A stretch of 64,000 bases of DNA from Acidobacteriaceae bacterium (GCA_025462885.1 JAOAPN010000012.1:310001-374000), one strand, 5' to 3'; shown: positions 17,904 to 26,231, numbered from the stretch's first letter. Notes: a model not told the origin generated them from the sequence alone. Numbers and translations are program-made.

Positions 17904-19157
17904 TTAGGCGCTCGCTTTCACCGGCTTGAGCACCATCTCGACAACCTTCCCATTTGCTTCTCGTTTGGACGATGACATGGCCTGTCCATAGACATTCATC
18001 GTCGTCTGGATGGAGGCATGTCGCATGAGTTCCTGTTGCACCTTCATCGGCGCTCCGGTCTCGTCAAGCCACGAACGGTACGTGTGGCGGAACGTGTGCC
18101 AGCCGATACGGCTGTACTTCCCGGCAGCAGCTTGACGCTCCTCGTGGACCAGGAGCCGCTTTCCGTTCGGTGTGGGGCGATCTTGCGAACACCTTACACC
18201 TACACCGGCACGGCACGTCGGGCACGCCACCAGGCAACATCCGGCAGGCTGGATATGCCGCTTCTGGATCGATGTTGGGTAGTACGGACGCTCCGTGATG
18301 GGATTGGCAAACACCCAGCCTTCTTCCGTCGGCACGGCCTGTTTGCTCCACTCCAGCACGATCTCGGTCAACGAAGGATGCAATGGAACGTAGTCCTGGG
18401 AGTATTCGGTTTTGACATCATCCACTTGCCCGTTCACGATGCTGCGCTGAACGAGAAGCTGATTCTTCTCAAAATCGAAGTCGTCCCATTGAAGCGCCGC
18501 GATCTCGCTCACGCGAAGACCGAGGCATTGGGCGATATAGACCATCGTGCGATACGGCTCTGGCAGCAGCGCAACGATGGTTTCAAACTCCGTCACAGTC
18601 AGACTGGTCGGACGTTGCTGGCGTTTGCTGCCGCCTTTCACGCGAACCAGTGCGATAGGGTTCCTCTGCTCGGTGAACAACTCCCAGCGTGTGGCGCACT
18701 CAAACATCAAGTGCATCACGCTTCGGATATGCGCTCTTGATTTCGGAGCCATAGGGAGCTTCTTCAACCAGTCTTCGACCGCCATAGGACGGATGCGAAC
18801 AAGCAGATAGTCACCCCAGCGAGGCTTCAGGTGATTCTTGATATTTGAGCGGTACGACTTCGAGGTGGAATACCGTTCCGGAATCTCCTCTTGGATGTAA
18901 CGGTCGCATATCGCGCCGAACGTCACCACGGCCATGTGCTGCTGCGGGGTTTCTGAGTTGAGTTTAAGGAGAAGAGCTTCAACCGCCTTTTGTGCGAGAG
19001 CCTTGTTCTTGTACTTGTCTACCGTCCCCACGGTTGCGGTCTTCCTCAGCCGTGAGCCCTTTTCGGTGGACTCGTAGTAACGAAACTCCCAGGCGTCAGA
19101 CCCCTTCGCCCGCTTCTTGCGTGTGAGACTTCCAAATTGATAACGTGCACGTTCCAT
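17904..19157 (-). CDS. int: Tyrosine recombinase/integrase with inserted zinc-ribbon-like segment
   Basis: This 417-residue protein starts at ATG 19157 ('MERARYQFGSLTRKKR'), supported by AGGAAC upstream. It has an N-terminal arm-binding region, a core-binding SAM-like domain ('FGAICDRYIQEEIPERYS') and a catalytic domain. The first Arg is in 'GLRVSEIAALQWDDFD' (near 210), the His/Arg box is 'WHTFRHTYRSW' (near 352) and the nucleophile Tyr is in 'NVYGQAM' (near 387). Between them, near residues 305-335, is a Cys-rich insert with 'CPTCRAGVGVRC' and then 'HEER'. It probably catalyses insertion and excision at the adjacent tRNA-fMet. Confidence 0.92.
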   Translation of the reverse strand: MERARYQFGSLTRKKRAKGSDAWEFRYYESTEKGSRLRKTATVGTVDKYKNKALAQKAVEALLLKLNSETPQQHMAVVTFGAICDRYIQEEIPERYSTSKSYRSNIKNHLKPRWGDYLLVRIRPMAVEDWLKKLPMAPKSRAHIRSVMHLMFECATRWELFTEQRNPIALVRVKGGSKRQQRPTSLTVTEFETIVALLPEPYRTMVYIAQCLGLRVSEIAALQWDDFDFEKNQLLVQRSIVNGQVDDVKTEYSQDYVPLHPSLTEIVLEWSKQAVPTEEGWVFANPITERPYYPTSIQKRHIQPAGCCLVACPTCRAGVGVRCSQDRPTPNGKRLLVHEERQAAAGKYSRIGWHTFRHTYRSWLDETGAPMKVQQELMRHASIQTTMNVYGQAMSSSKREANGKVVEMVLKPVKASA

Positions 19158-19252
19158 CAAGGTTCCTTTCCCTGATTTCCCGGCACAAATGGCTGTCCTA
19201 AGCGTAGCCGAACGGGGGCTCACTGACCAATGAAAATCAGGAATGAAACGAT

Positions 19253-19489
19253 CTAACTGGCGATGTTGTGTTCTGCTATCCAATCCTGGATGGCCGACGG
19301 TACAAATCGCCAAAGCTTCCCCACACGTACTCCGGCGATTTCGCCCCGCAGTACCATGCGTTGAAGGGTTCGCGGATGCACTCCAAGAAATTGAGCGGCT
19401 TGATTGCTGTCGATGAGCGGGGCGGCTCCAGGCCCAAAAATGGGAATCGTACCCCTCTCAGAAACGGGCGGCTTACGCAACTCTGTCAT
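19253..19489 (-). CDS. Excisionase-like helix-turn-helix protein
   Basis: The 78-residue protein starts at ATG 19489 behind a strong GGAGGAG site. It carries the excisionase-family winged HTH: 'LIDSNQAAQFLGVHPRTLQR' then 'MVLRGEIAGVRVGKLWRF'. Such proteins bend DNA at attachment sites and steer the integrase toward excision, or act as small regulators. It lies 95 bp upstream of int on the same strand, as expected for a xis-int pair. Confidence 0.8.
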   Translation of the reverse strand: MTELRKPPVSERGTIPIFGPGAAPLIDSNQAAQFLGVHPRTLQRMVLRGEIAGVRVGKLWRFVPSAIQDWIAEHNIAS

Positions 19490-19696
19490 TGCTTCTCCTC
19501 CGTCGTTCACCCCAGCAATCGATTCAACCTTTCGTGTCGCTGGCTGGTTTACCAACTCGGCACATCATTGGGGACAAGCATTCACCTGAAGCTTTGGTGG
19601 AGTCCAATTCCAATCCGTACGAGAGCTATTCCTGCACGGAATAACAGCGCAAACCGGCACCGCCCCGCTGGTGCACACAATGGCCCGCACGAAAGC

Positions 19697-20746
19697 CTAC
19701 AGGCCCAACGAGAGCTGTCCTGAGGCATCCTCGATCTTGGAGTTTGGCAGCACTTTTCGAAGAAATGCACGCCCAAACTCATTTACGAGCCGCGAGGATT
19801 GATCGGCGCGCAGCACCAAGTAGCTCGTTACTTGAAGTGTTGTCTGCGACAGTGGCCGGACCGCAATCTCCGTATTCCGAATCTGTTCGGCAACGCCCTT
19901 GGCCATGAACGCAATTCCGAAGTTTTCTGTAATGAGCTGTACCGCCTCTTGAGGTGCGACATAGTGGTGCAACTCGACCGGTGAGACGGCGGCTTGTCGG
20001 CTCGCGTCCAAGATTCGCTCGTAGATGACTGGATGCGCCTTTCGAGGAAAGATCATCCAGCCCACATTCCCAAACTCTTCAATAGACACGCTTCGTTTTC
20101 GGGCGGCGGGATGATCGGCCGGCATCACAACGCAGAGAGGAACGGTTGCGAGCTGCACAAGGGTGAGGTGTGGATTGTCGGAAGGCTCGGTGATGATCGC
20201 CAGATCAAGTTCCGCAGCTAGGACGCTGTGAGCCAAATCCAGGGCGAACATACTCTCCATTCGAAGCCTGAGATTTGGATAGAGCGGCAAATGGACACTT
20301 ACGATTGCGGATATCAGCGAAGGGTCTCCGTACGGGCTGTGTCCGATAGTGACGACCGGGTGAATCTCGTCGTGGGTTGTTCGGGCGAGGCGAATCGCCT
20401 TTTCGAGGATAGCCATTGCATCTCGGAACCCGATGACAAGCACTTGTCCTGGGTCGGTGAGTTCAACCTTCTTTTGATTCCGCTTGAAGATGATGAAGCC
20501 TACTCGACTTTCAAGCTCTGCAATCTGTTTACTTAAAGCCGGCTGCGTGATCTTCAAACGATCTGCCGCTCTCGTGAAGTTCAGTTCCTCAGCTAAAGTG
20601 ACTGCGGCCAACTGAAGCCGGATATCGACAGGCAAGGACAATGGAGTAACCCCAACGGTGCATTTGTAACTGCTCTGCTTCAAAATTGCGTTGGTTGCTA
20701 ACAATGAATGGGTTGCGGCTGCAACGTCGCTCTTCCGGTCCTGCAT
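19697..20746 (-). CDS. LysR-family transcriptional regulator
   Basis: The N-terminal HTH is clear ('AAVTLAEELNFTRAADRLKI', 'TQPALSKQIAELESRVG'), followed by a LysR substrate-binding domain with 'LDLAIITEPSDNPHLTLVQL' and a C-terminal dimer helix. From ATG 20746 the protein has 349 residues with about 40 before the HTH, more than usual. TTG 20641 would give the standard spacing, so the start is uncertain. It is divergent from an SDR gene; the shared 142-bp region holds two palindromes like those elsewhere in this module. LysR proteins commonly control the divergent neighbour. Confidence 0.88.
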   Translation of the reverse strand: MQDRKSDVAAATHSLLATNAILKQSSYKCTVGVTPLSLPVDIRLQLAAVTLAEELNFTRAADRLKITQPALSKQIAELESRVGFIIFKRNQKKVELTDPGQVLVIGFRDAMAILEKAIRLARTTHDEIHPVVTIGHSPYGDPSLISAIVSVHLPLYPNLRLRMESMFALDLAHSVLAAELDLAIITEPSDNPHLTLVQLATVPLCVVMPADHPAARKRSVSIEEFGNVGWMIFPRKAHPVIYERILDASRQAAVSPVELHHYVAPQEAVQLITENFGIAFMAKGVAEQIRNTEIAVRPLSQTTLQVTSYLVLRADQSSRLVNEFGRAFLRKVLPNSKIEDASGQLSLGL

Positions 20747-20785
20747 TCACGGCCTGTTCAAAGCCTCTATTTCTAATGTGACGCT

Positions 20786-20811
20786 ATATCGGAACCGAAA
20801 GGTTCAGATAT
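20786..20811. promoter_or_regulatory. Palindromic operator, copy 1 (LysR/SDR intergenic)
   Basis: ATATCGGAACC-gaaa-GGTTCAGATAT: two 11-base arms with one mismatch around a 4-base spacer. Related copies lie at 20835, 22673 and 24275, all in divergent promoter regions of the redox module. Confidence 0.7.
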
Positions 20812-20834
20812 TTTGAATCCCTCAACTTAGGTCA

Positions 20835-20860
20835 ACATCTGAGTCGTAAGGTTCATATGT
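20835..20860. promoter_or_regulatory. Palindromic operator, copy 2 (upstream of SDR)
   Basis: ACATCTGAGTC-GTAA-GGTTCATATGT: 8 of 11 arm positions pair. It has the same GTAA spacer and GGTTCA half-site as the other copies. It lies 29-54 bp before the SDR start codon, so binding should affect that promoter. Confidence 0.6.
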
Positions 20861-20888
20861 CCGTTTGAGAAAAATGAGGAGGAAAAAC

Positions 20889-21638
20889 ATGGGTAAGCTT
20901 CAGGGCAAAGTTGCCGTCATCACCGGCGGTAGCAGCGGAATAGGCTTGGCAACGGCTAAGCGGTTTGTCGAGGAAGGTGCTTACGTGTTCATCACGGGCC
21001 GCCGTCCAGCAGAATTGGAGAAAGCAAAGGCAGAGATCGGGAACAATGTGACGGCGGTGCAGGGGGACGTAGCGAGCCTGAGCGATCTTGATCGCCTCTA
21101 TCAGGTCGTGGGAGACGTGAAGGGTTGGGTGGACGTCGTTGTAGCGAATGCTGGCTTTGTAGAGCACGCACCACTAGCACTCGCGACATCAGAGCACTTT
21201 GATAAGACATTCGGAATCAATGCTCGCGGAGTCTTCTTCACCGTTCAGAAGGCCCTTCCCCTTATGAAGAACGACGGCTCTGTCGTTCTCGTCTCCTCTG
21301 GACTACACCTGAAAGGCTTTCCAGCTCATTCGACCTATTCAGCCACCAAAGCTGCTGTTCGATCGTTCGCTAGAACGTGGGCTGCGGAACTGAAGGACAA
21401 AGGCATCCGTGTGAACACCTTGAGCCCCGGCGCAATCGATACCCCGATTATCGACGGCCAATTTCCGAACAAAGAACAAGCAGATGGAGCGAGGGCAATG
21501 TTTGCTCAGATGACGCCCCTTGGACGCATCGGACGTGCGGAAGAAATAGCCGCCGCGGCGCTGTTCCTTGCGTCTAGCGAGAGCAGCTTCGCTACTGGCA
21601 TCGATCTGGTCGTTGACGGCGGAGTGACACAGCTCTGA
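20889..21638 (+). CDS. Short-chain dehydrogenase/reductase (classical SDR)
   Basis: The 249-residue SDR starts at ATG 20889 after GAGGAGG. It has the cofactor motif 'TGGSSGIGLA' (TGxxxGIG), 'ANAG' as the NNAG equivalent, catalytic Ser in 'VLVSSG' and YxxxK in 'YSATKAA'. It ends in the usual 'GIDLVVDGGVTQL'. The Arg pair 'GRRPAE' after beta-2 points to NADPH. The substrate is an unknown aldehyde, ketone or alcohol. It is divergent from the LysR gene, with two copies of the module palindrome between them, and an ArsR-type gene follows 69 bp downstream. Confidence 0.9.
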   Translation: MGKLQGKVAVITGGSSGIGLATAKRFVEEGAYVFITGRRPAELEKAKAEIGNNVTAVQGDVASLSDLDRLYQVVGDVKGWVDVVVANAGFVEHAPLALATSEHFDKTFGINARGVFFTVQKALPLMKNDGSVVLVSSGLHLKGFPAHSTYSATKAAVRSFARTWAAELKDKGIRVNTLSPGAIDTPIIDGQFPNKEQADGARAMFAQMTPLGRIGRAEEIAAAALFLASSESSFATGIDLVVDGGVTQL

Positions 21639-21707
21639 CGGCCTCTGGCCTACCCTGCTGTTCCTTCCCGCACTTTATTCCATCTGGACTCGGGTCAATC
21701 ACCAGGC

Positions 21708-22001
21708 ATGAGAGAAATCAATGTACAGCTCATCGAGGCGGCTCTCGCCGATCCAGCGCGCTACCGCGCGCTGGATCTGATCTGCGGTTGCGAGACGATT
21801 ACCTCTCAGGCGCTTTGTGAGAAGCTTGGCCTCACGGCTGCGACGATTTCTCATCACCTGCGTCAGCTTCGTCTCGCGTTGCTGATCGAGTCAATCAAGG
21901 ATGGGCGCTGGCGATTGCATAAGGTGAGGCGAGAAACCCTAGACGCTTACGTCGAAGCGCTCTCCGCCCTTGGGAGTCTGGAACGTCCAGGCGAGGGGTA
22001 G
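21708..22001 (+). CDS. ArsR-family winged-helix regulator
   Basis: This is a 97-residue winged-helix protein: 'LADPARYRALDLICGCETIT', then the recognition region 'LGLTAATISHHLRQLRLALL' and wing 'ESIKDGRWRLHKV'. ArsR proteins repress promoters and release them on metal binding or redox change. The classical ELCxCD metal site is absent; a C-x-C ('ICGCE') lies just before the HTH and could sense oxidants or metals, but this is only a guess. It is in line with the SDR gene upstream and ends before a bidirectional hairpin. Confidence 0.85.
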   Translation: MREINVQLIEAALADPARYRALDLICGCETITSQALCEKLGLTAATISHHLRQLRLALLIESIKDGRWRLHKVRRETLDAYVEALSALGSLERPGEG

Positions 22002-22032
22002 TCGTTTTCGATCTTGGAACAATCGCCCGGAA

Positions 22033-22079
22033 AAGGAGCGATTCCAGCCGCGATGTGATCGCGTCTCGAATCGCTCCTT
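22033..22079. terminator. Bidirectional hairpin between ArsR and DinB-family genes
   Basis: AAGGAGCGATTC (22033-22044) pairs with GAATCGCTCCTT (22068-22079). A smaller inner stem (CGCGAT/ATCGCG) lies in the loop. A-rich and T-rich edges fit termination for both convergent genes. Confidence 0.7.
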
Positions 22080-22097
22080 ATTGGTATTAGTTTTGGA

Positions 22098-22583
22098 TCA
22101 CGACTTCGCAACGAGGCGGATCTGGCCGGCATGAAACATCGCGTGGGCTGTCCGGATTTCGAAGACCGCGAGGCGATTGCGTAGCGGTTCTTTTGCAAAA
22201 TCCTCCGCGGAGACTGCTTCGTGCTTCTGGAGCAAATCCGCAGGCGGCATCGCCTCGATTGCGCTGGTCACCTTGGCGTTCACCTCTGTGAACATCTTTC
22301 GAAGTTCGGCGGCGGCTATTTCGTCCGGGAATGTGCGGTCTGGATTGGCAATGAAGAGATCATCCAGTTCCGGGTGCAGCCGTTCGCCTAAGCCCAACAT
22401 GGGAAGCAGGCGATCGTGATATGCGGCAAGATGGCCAAGAATGTAATAGACCCGGTTTCGCCCCGGTGATACTTCCGATTGCAATTCATCGTCGCTCAGA
22501 GAGGATAGGAGTTTTTCGAGCCGAGCCGTCACGGTCGTCCAGGTTTTGATTGCAGTAGCTGCGAAGAGCTCTTCGTTCGTCAC
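22098..22583 (-). CDS. DinB superfamily protein (YfiT/bacillithiol-transferase-like fold)
   Basis: The 161-residue product (GTG 22583) has a four-helix DinB-like pattern, with 'YYILGHLAAYHDRLLPMLGL' and 'RTAHAMFHAGQIRLV' giving the family's three metal-binding His residues. Members are thiol- or metal-dependent transferases and stress proteins; this is unrelated to DNA polymerase IV, which shares the name. A TTG start at 22643 would add 20 low-complexity residues. It is divergent from the TetR gene, with a palindrome between the two. Confidence 0.75.
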   Translation of the reverse strand: MTNEELFAATAIKTWTTVTARLEKLLSSLSDDELQSEVSPGRNRVYYILGHLAAYHDRLLPMLGLGERLHPELDDLFIANPDRTFPDEIAAAELRKMFTEVNAKVTSAIEAMPPADLLQKHEAVSAEDFAKEPLRNRLAVFEIRTAHAMFHAGQIRLVAKS

Positions 22584-22672
22584 GTAAACTCGCTTTCTGG
22601 TTGAAGGGTTTAATCTGGGTTCCGACGCCGAGTGCTCCGGCAAGCTAGAACTAATAGGTCTTGAATTCTTTT

Positions 22673-22698
22673 ATTTCCGAACCGTAAGATTCAGATGA
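22673..22698. promoter_or_regulatory. Palindromic operator, copy 3 (DinB-family/TetR intergenic)
   Basis: ATTTCCGAACC-GTAA-GATTCAGATGA. It keeps the GAACC half-site, the GTAA spacer and the TTCAGAT half-site of the other copies. Its position between the divergent DinB-family and TetR genes fits autoregulation by the TetR protein. Confidence 0.65.
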
Positions 22699-22764
22699 GG
22701 CGTTTTCACGGCCCGATTCAGAACTTTCAACCTTTTTGGTCCAGATGTGTATCAAATAGAAGGT

Positions 22765-23373
22765 ATGACTAAGACGACCGACAATCCGAGGATGGGTCGC
22801 CCGAGAGGGTTCGACACGACGGCTGCGCTGGATGCGGCGATGCGCGTCTTTTGGGAAAAGGGTTACGAAGGGGCTACACTCACCGATCTGACTGACGCCA
22901 TGCGTATCAACCGATCCAGCATGTGGGCCGCTTTCGGCAATAAGGAAGAACTCTTCAAGAAGGCATTTGGGCGTTACATCCACACGTATCAGGGATACAT
23001 GCGCGAAGCCCTTGAGAAGCCCACGATTCAGGAAGTAATCGAATCGTCGCTTCGTAGCACCGTGGATTTCCTGTCCACTCCCGGCTATCCAAAAGGGTGC
23101 CTCTCGGTGCATGGAGCGCTCGCGGTTGGAGATGAGGCAGAGCCCGTCAAGCAGTGGCTGATTCAAGGAAGAAAGGATGGCGAAGCGCTCGCGAGAAAGC
23201 GATTTGAGAAAGCGAAGAAGTCTGGAGAACTTGGAGTAGATGTAGACCCGGCAGCATTGACCCGTTACGTTATGGCGCTCATTCAGGGGCTCGGCGTACA
23301 GGGCGTGAGCGGAGCGACCAAAGCAGAATTGACCAAAGTCGTTGATACTGCCCTTCGTTACATGGGCTATTAG
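22765..23373 (+). CDS. TetR-family transcriptional regulator
   Basis: This regulator of about 202 residues starts 'MTKTTDNPRMGRPRGFD', with the HTH 'ATLTDLTDAMRINRSSMWAA' and 'FGNKEELFKKAFGRY'. The C-terminal ligand domain has 'GYPKGCLSVHGALAVGDEAE' and resembles TetR proteins found beside SDR and reductase genes. A GTG at 22747 is an alternative start; neither has a well-spaced ribosome binding site. It is the best candidate to bind the repeated palindrome, one copy of which lies in its own promoter region. A bidirectional terminator follows. Confidence 0.88.
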   Translation: MTKTTDNPRMGRPRGFDTTAALDAAMRVFWEKGYEGATLTDLTDAMRINRSSMWAAFGNKEELFKKAFGRYIHTYQGYMREALEKPTIQEVIESSLRSTVDFLSTPGYPKGCLSVHGALAVGDEAEPVKQWLIQGRKDGEALARKRFEKAKKSGELGVDVDPAALTRYVMALIQGLGVQGVSGATKAELTKVVDTALRYMGY

Positions 23374-23398
23374 AGCTCCAGTCAGCAATCCAAAGCTA

Positions 23399-23439
23399 AA
23401 AAGGTTCACGCTCGCTGACTACTGGAGCGTGAACCTTTT
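23399..23439. terminator. Strong bidirectional terminator between TetR and SDR genes
   Basis: AAAAGGTTCACGCTC (23399-23413) pairs perfectly over 15 bases with GAGCGTGAACCTTTT (23425-23439). It separates the convergent TetR and SDR genes. Confidence 0.85.
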
Positions 23440-23455
23440 CTGACTTAGAGGAGCC

Positions 23456-24226
23456 TTAGAACGCGAGGCCGCCGTTGACGAAGAAGTTCACACCAGTGAT
23501 CCAGCTAGCACGCGGGGAGAGCAAGAAAACCGAAGCTTCCGCGATGTCCGCAGGCAGACCGAGGCGACCGAGCGGAACCATGGAAACGGCAGCCTCGGGC
23601 GGCGCGCCCATTGCAGCCATAAGCTCGTTGCGGATGATGTCTCCGCCCGGTGTCTCAACGCCGCCGGGAGTGACAGTGTTGACCCGGATCTTATGCGCCG
23701 CTCCAAGTTCCTTTGCAAGCGCCTTGGTGTAGTAGTTCAGTCCGGCCTTGCTAGCGCCATAGTGAACCAGAGGACCTCCTCCGGGCAGATCGCTACCGGA
23801 CGAGATCATAAGGATCGAGGCGTCTGTCGATTGCTTCAATGTGGGCAACGCCGCGTTTGTAACGCGCACCGCAGACAGAAGATTTGACGCGATGGTTTCC
23901 TGCCAGTCAGCATCTGTGATGGCTTCCGAGTTCGGCAAGACCAGCTTGGCTGCTGCCGCATTGTTGACGAGGATGTCGAGCCCGCCAAGGATCTTGATTG
24001 ATTCGTCAACGATCTTCTTGCAGCCTTCAGGGGTCAAGATATCGCCCGTAACGAATGTTGCACCTGCGGGGGTTTGCTCGTGACGGTTACGCGCTGCTAC
24101 GACAATCGAAGCGCCTCCGTCGAGAAGACGTTGTGCGATGGCGGCACCGATACCACGGGAACCTCCTGTGACGAGAGCGCGGCGACCCGCGAACTCCTTA
24201 GATAGGTCAAGAACTGAATTCGACAT
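23456..24226 (-). CDS. Short-chain dehydrogenase/reductase
   Basis: The 256-residue SDR starts at ATG 24226 ('MSNSVLDLSKEFAGRRALVT'), preceded by AAAGGAAAG. It has TGGSRGIG for the cofactor, NNAA in place of NNAG, catalytic Ser ('MISSGSD') and YxxxK ('YGASKAG'). The tail is 'GVNFFVNGGLAF'. 'AARNRHE' after beta-2 suggests NADPH. It is divergent from the aldo/keto reductase operon; the long intergenic region holds one good and one weaker copy of the module palindrome. The substrate is unknown. Confidence 0.9.
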   Translation of the reverse strand: MSNSVLDLSKEFAGRRALVTGGSRGIGAAIAQRLLDGGASIVVAARNRHEQTPAGATFVTGDILTPEGCKKIVDESIKILGGLDILVNNAAAAKLVLPNSEAITDADWQETIASNLLSAVRVTNAALPTLKQSTDASILMISSGSDLPGGGPLVHYGASKAGLNYYTKALAKELGAAHKIRVNTVTPGGVETPGGDIIRNELMAAMGAPPEAAVSMVPLGRLGLPADIAEASVFLLSPRASWITGVNFFVNGGLAF

Positions 24227-24274
24227 ACTTTCCTTTTCTCCTTTGTGGGCAACCTGCACTGATCTTGGGATCAA

Positions 24275-24300
24275 ATTTCTGAACCGTAAGATTCAGATGT
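24275..24300. promoter_or_regulatory. Palindromic operator, copy 4 (SDR/aldo-keto reductase intergenic)
   Basis: ATTTCTGAACC-GTAA-GATTCAGATGT. It differs from copy 3 by only a few bases. It is 49 bp upstream of the SDR start on the minus strand and lies in the 314-bp divergent region with the reductase operon. Confidence 0.7.
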
Positions 24301-24435
24301 AAATAAGCCACAGGCGATGCAAATATTTTGGACTTTATCTAATCGGCGAGTCATCCAAGACGCCATATTAATAGAGTGTTTCTTAATCTTCGTTTCGCGC
24401 AGCCATCGCAAATATTGCATCCGGATTGAATCCAT

Positions 24436-24459
24436 ATACATCTGAACCGACAGATATGT
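24436..24459. promoter_or_regulatory. Degenerate palindrome near the reductase operon (copy 5)
   Basis: ATACATCTG-aaccga-CAGATATGT: 7 of 9 arm positions pair. It contains the left half-site ATCTGAACC of the other copies exactly, but the right half is shifted. It lies 82 bp upstream of the aldo/keto reductase start. Apart from these two sites, the 24,227-24,540 gap is A+T-richer than its neighbours and shows no gene. Confidence 0.45.
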
Positions 24460-24540
24460 AATTACGCCAACTTCAACCTATCTGTCGTCGAAGCGGGCTT
24501 TCCGCCAAGGCTGAGAAGTCGGTCGTGATTGAGGACCTGC

Positions 24541-25509
24541 ATGGAATACAGGAAGCTCGGCAAGAACGGCCCATCGGTGTCCTCCCTGGGCCTCGGCTGT
24601 ATGAGAATGTCCGGCGTTGCTGGGCGGCGTCCTTCGAGTGGGCCCGACGGTGACCAGGAGAGCATCGCAACAATACGCGCAGCTCTTGACGCCGGAATCA
24701 ATCTCCTGGACACAGGCGACTTCTACGGGATGGGGCACAACGAACTACTCGTATCGAAGGCCATCGAAGGACGCCGTGACCAGGCGTTTCTCAGCGTCAA
24801 GTTTGGTGCCCAACGCTCTCCGTCAGGAGCTTTCCTCGGTGCTGATCTCCGAGCCAACTCCGTAAAGAACTTCGCGGCCTACTCCCTCCAACGGCTCAAT
24901 GTTGACGTGATCGACTTATATCAACCGGGCCGCCTTGATCCGTCCATCCCGGTCGAAGAGACAATCGGGGCCATCGCCGACCTTATCCACGACGGAAAGG
25001 TTCGCTTCCTCGGGCTATCCGAGGTTAGCGCGGAGCAACTCCGCAAGGCTCATCGAGTGCATCCGGTGGCCGCTCTTCAGATTGAATACTCCCTCGCCAG
25101 CCGATTCATTGAACGCGAAATCCTACCAACGGCTCGTGAACTGGGAATTGCCATCGTCGCCTATAACGTCACGGCTCAAGGCTTGCTCACTGGCGGACTC
25201 TCTGAATCTTCGGCGTTTGGTAAGGCTAACCTCAGACAGAATCTCCAAACAGTATCGACTCTCGACGTGATGGCGAAGGCAAAGGGCTGCACGCCGACGC
25301 AACTCTCGATCGTGTGGCTTTTGTTGCGCGGCGATGATGTTGTCCCCATAGTTGGAATGTCGCGGCGATCCAGGCTGCCAGAAAATCTCGCCGCCATCGA
25401 TATCCGGTTGAACGCGGACGAGCTCGCTTTGCTCGATCGTGCTTTCACGCCAGGTGCAATTGTCGGACAGCGAGGATCGGCGGACTTGAAGCACCTCTCA
25501 CCGCGCTAG
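24541..25509 (+). CDS. Aldo/keto reductase
   Basis: This is a 322-residue TIM-barrel reductase starting at ATG 24541 ('MEYRKLGKNGPSVSSLGLGC'), with GAGG 8 nt upstream. The catalytic Asp and Tyr are in 'NLLDTGDFYGMG' and the Lys in 'LSVKFGAQ'. The usual catalytic His position reads 'DLYQPGRLDP', a variant seen in some AKR subfamilies. The C-terminal NADPH-binding 'VPIVGMSRRSRL' is present. It reduces aldehydes or ketones with NADPH. It is first in a likely four-gene operon (AKR, azoreductase, SDR, Old Yellow Enzyme). Confidence 0.9.
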   Translation: MEYRKLGKNGPSVSSLGLGCMRMSGVAGRRPSSGPDGDQESIATIRAALDAGINLLDTGDFYGMGHNELLVSKAIEGRRDQAFLSVKFGAQRSPSGAFLGADLRANSVKNFAAYSLQRLNVDVIDLYQPGRLDPSIPVEETIGAIADLIHDGKVRFLGLSEVSAEQLRKAHRVHPVAALQIEYSLASRFIEREILPTARELGIAIVAYNVTAQGLLTGGLSESSAFGKANLRQNLQTVSTLDVMAKAKGCTPTQLSIVWLLLRGDDVVPIVGMSRRSRLPENLAAIDIRLNADELALLDRAFTPGAIVGQRGSADLKHLSPR

Positions 25510-25574
25510 ACGAGAGTGTTACGCCCTGGGCGGCGAAATAAGTTTGCAATAACTCAACAAGGAGACGACACACA

Positions 25575-26231
25575 ATGGCCCTTACAGTCCTGACGATTGC
25601 CTCAAGCCCGATGGGCGAGAGGTCCGTTACCCGCAAGCTCACCGACAAGGTAGTCGATAGTCTCAAGACCACATTCCCGGACAGTCACTTCGTAACGAGG
25701 GATCTCGTGACTGCACCTCTGCCGCATATCGACGGACTGTTTGTGGCTGGCGTCTTCACCCGGCCAGAAGACCGAAATGAGGCACTCCAGGCGGCCGTCG
25801 CTGCATCCGATAAGGCCGTAGACGAATTGATTGCAGCCGATGTGATCGTGATTGGAGCGCCGATGTATAACTTCGGCATTCCATCCTCTCTCAAGGCTTG
25901 GATCGATCACGTCGTTCGCATGGGCCGGACGTTTACCAATGGTGCTTCAGGACCGGAGGGTCTCCTTCTCAACAAGAAGGTCATCGTTGTATCCGCACGC
26001 GGTCACGTCTACACGGCGGGGCCATATACTGCGTGGGACCACCAGGAACCACAACTTCGCACCGCGCTTGGATTCATGGGGCTGAGCAATATTTCCTTCA
26101 TACGTGCGGAAGGCTTGCAGGGCGGTGCGGAAGCATCTGAAAAGGCCTTTACGCAGGCAGACCAACAGCTCTCAGAGGCCGTCAACAGTGTCAAGGAGCT
26201 GGACTCGACGAAATCGAGCCTTGCCTCATGA
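25575..26231 (+). CDS. azoR: FMN-dependent NADH-azoreductase/quinone reductase
   Basis: The 218-residue flavodoxin-like protein has an FMN phosphate-binding 'IASSPMGERSVTRKL' and the AzoR signature 'VIGAPMYNFGIPSSLKAWID', then 'VSARGHVY' and 'GLSNISFIRAEGL'. AzoR enzymes reduce azo dyes and, more relevantly, quinones by two-electron transfer, protecting against electrophilic quinones. AAGGAG lies upstream of the ATG. It is second in the reductase operon, 65 bp after the AKR gene, and its stop overlaps the next SDR start (ATGA). Confidence 0.92.
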   Translation: MALTVLTIASSPMGERSVTRKLTDKVVDSLKTTFPDSHFVTRDLVTAPLPHIDGLFVAGVFTRPEDRNEALQAAVAASDKAVDELIAADVIVIGAPMYNFGIPSSLKAWIDHVVRMGRTFTNGASGPEGLLLNKKVIVVSARGHVYTAGPYTAWDHQEPQLRTALGFMGLSNISFIRAEGLQGGAEASEKAFTQADQQLSEAVNSVKELDSTKSSLAS

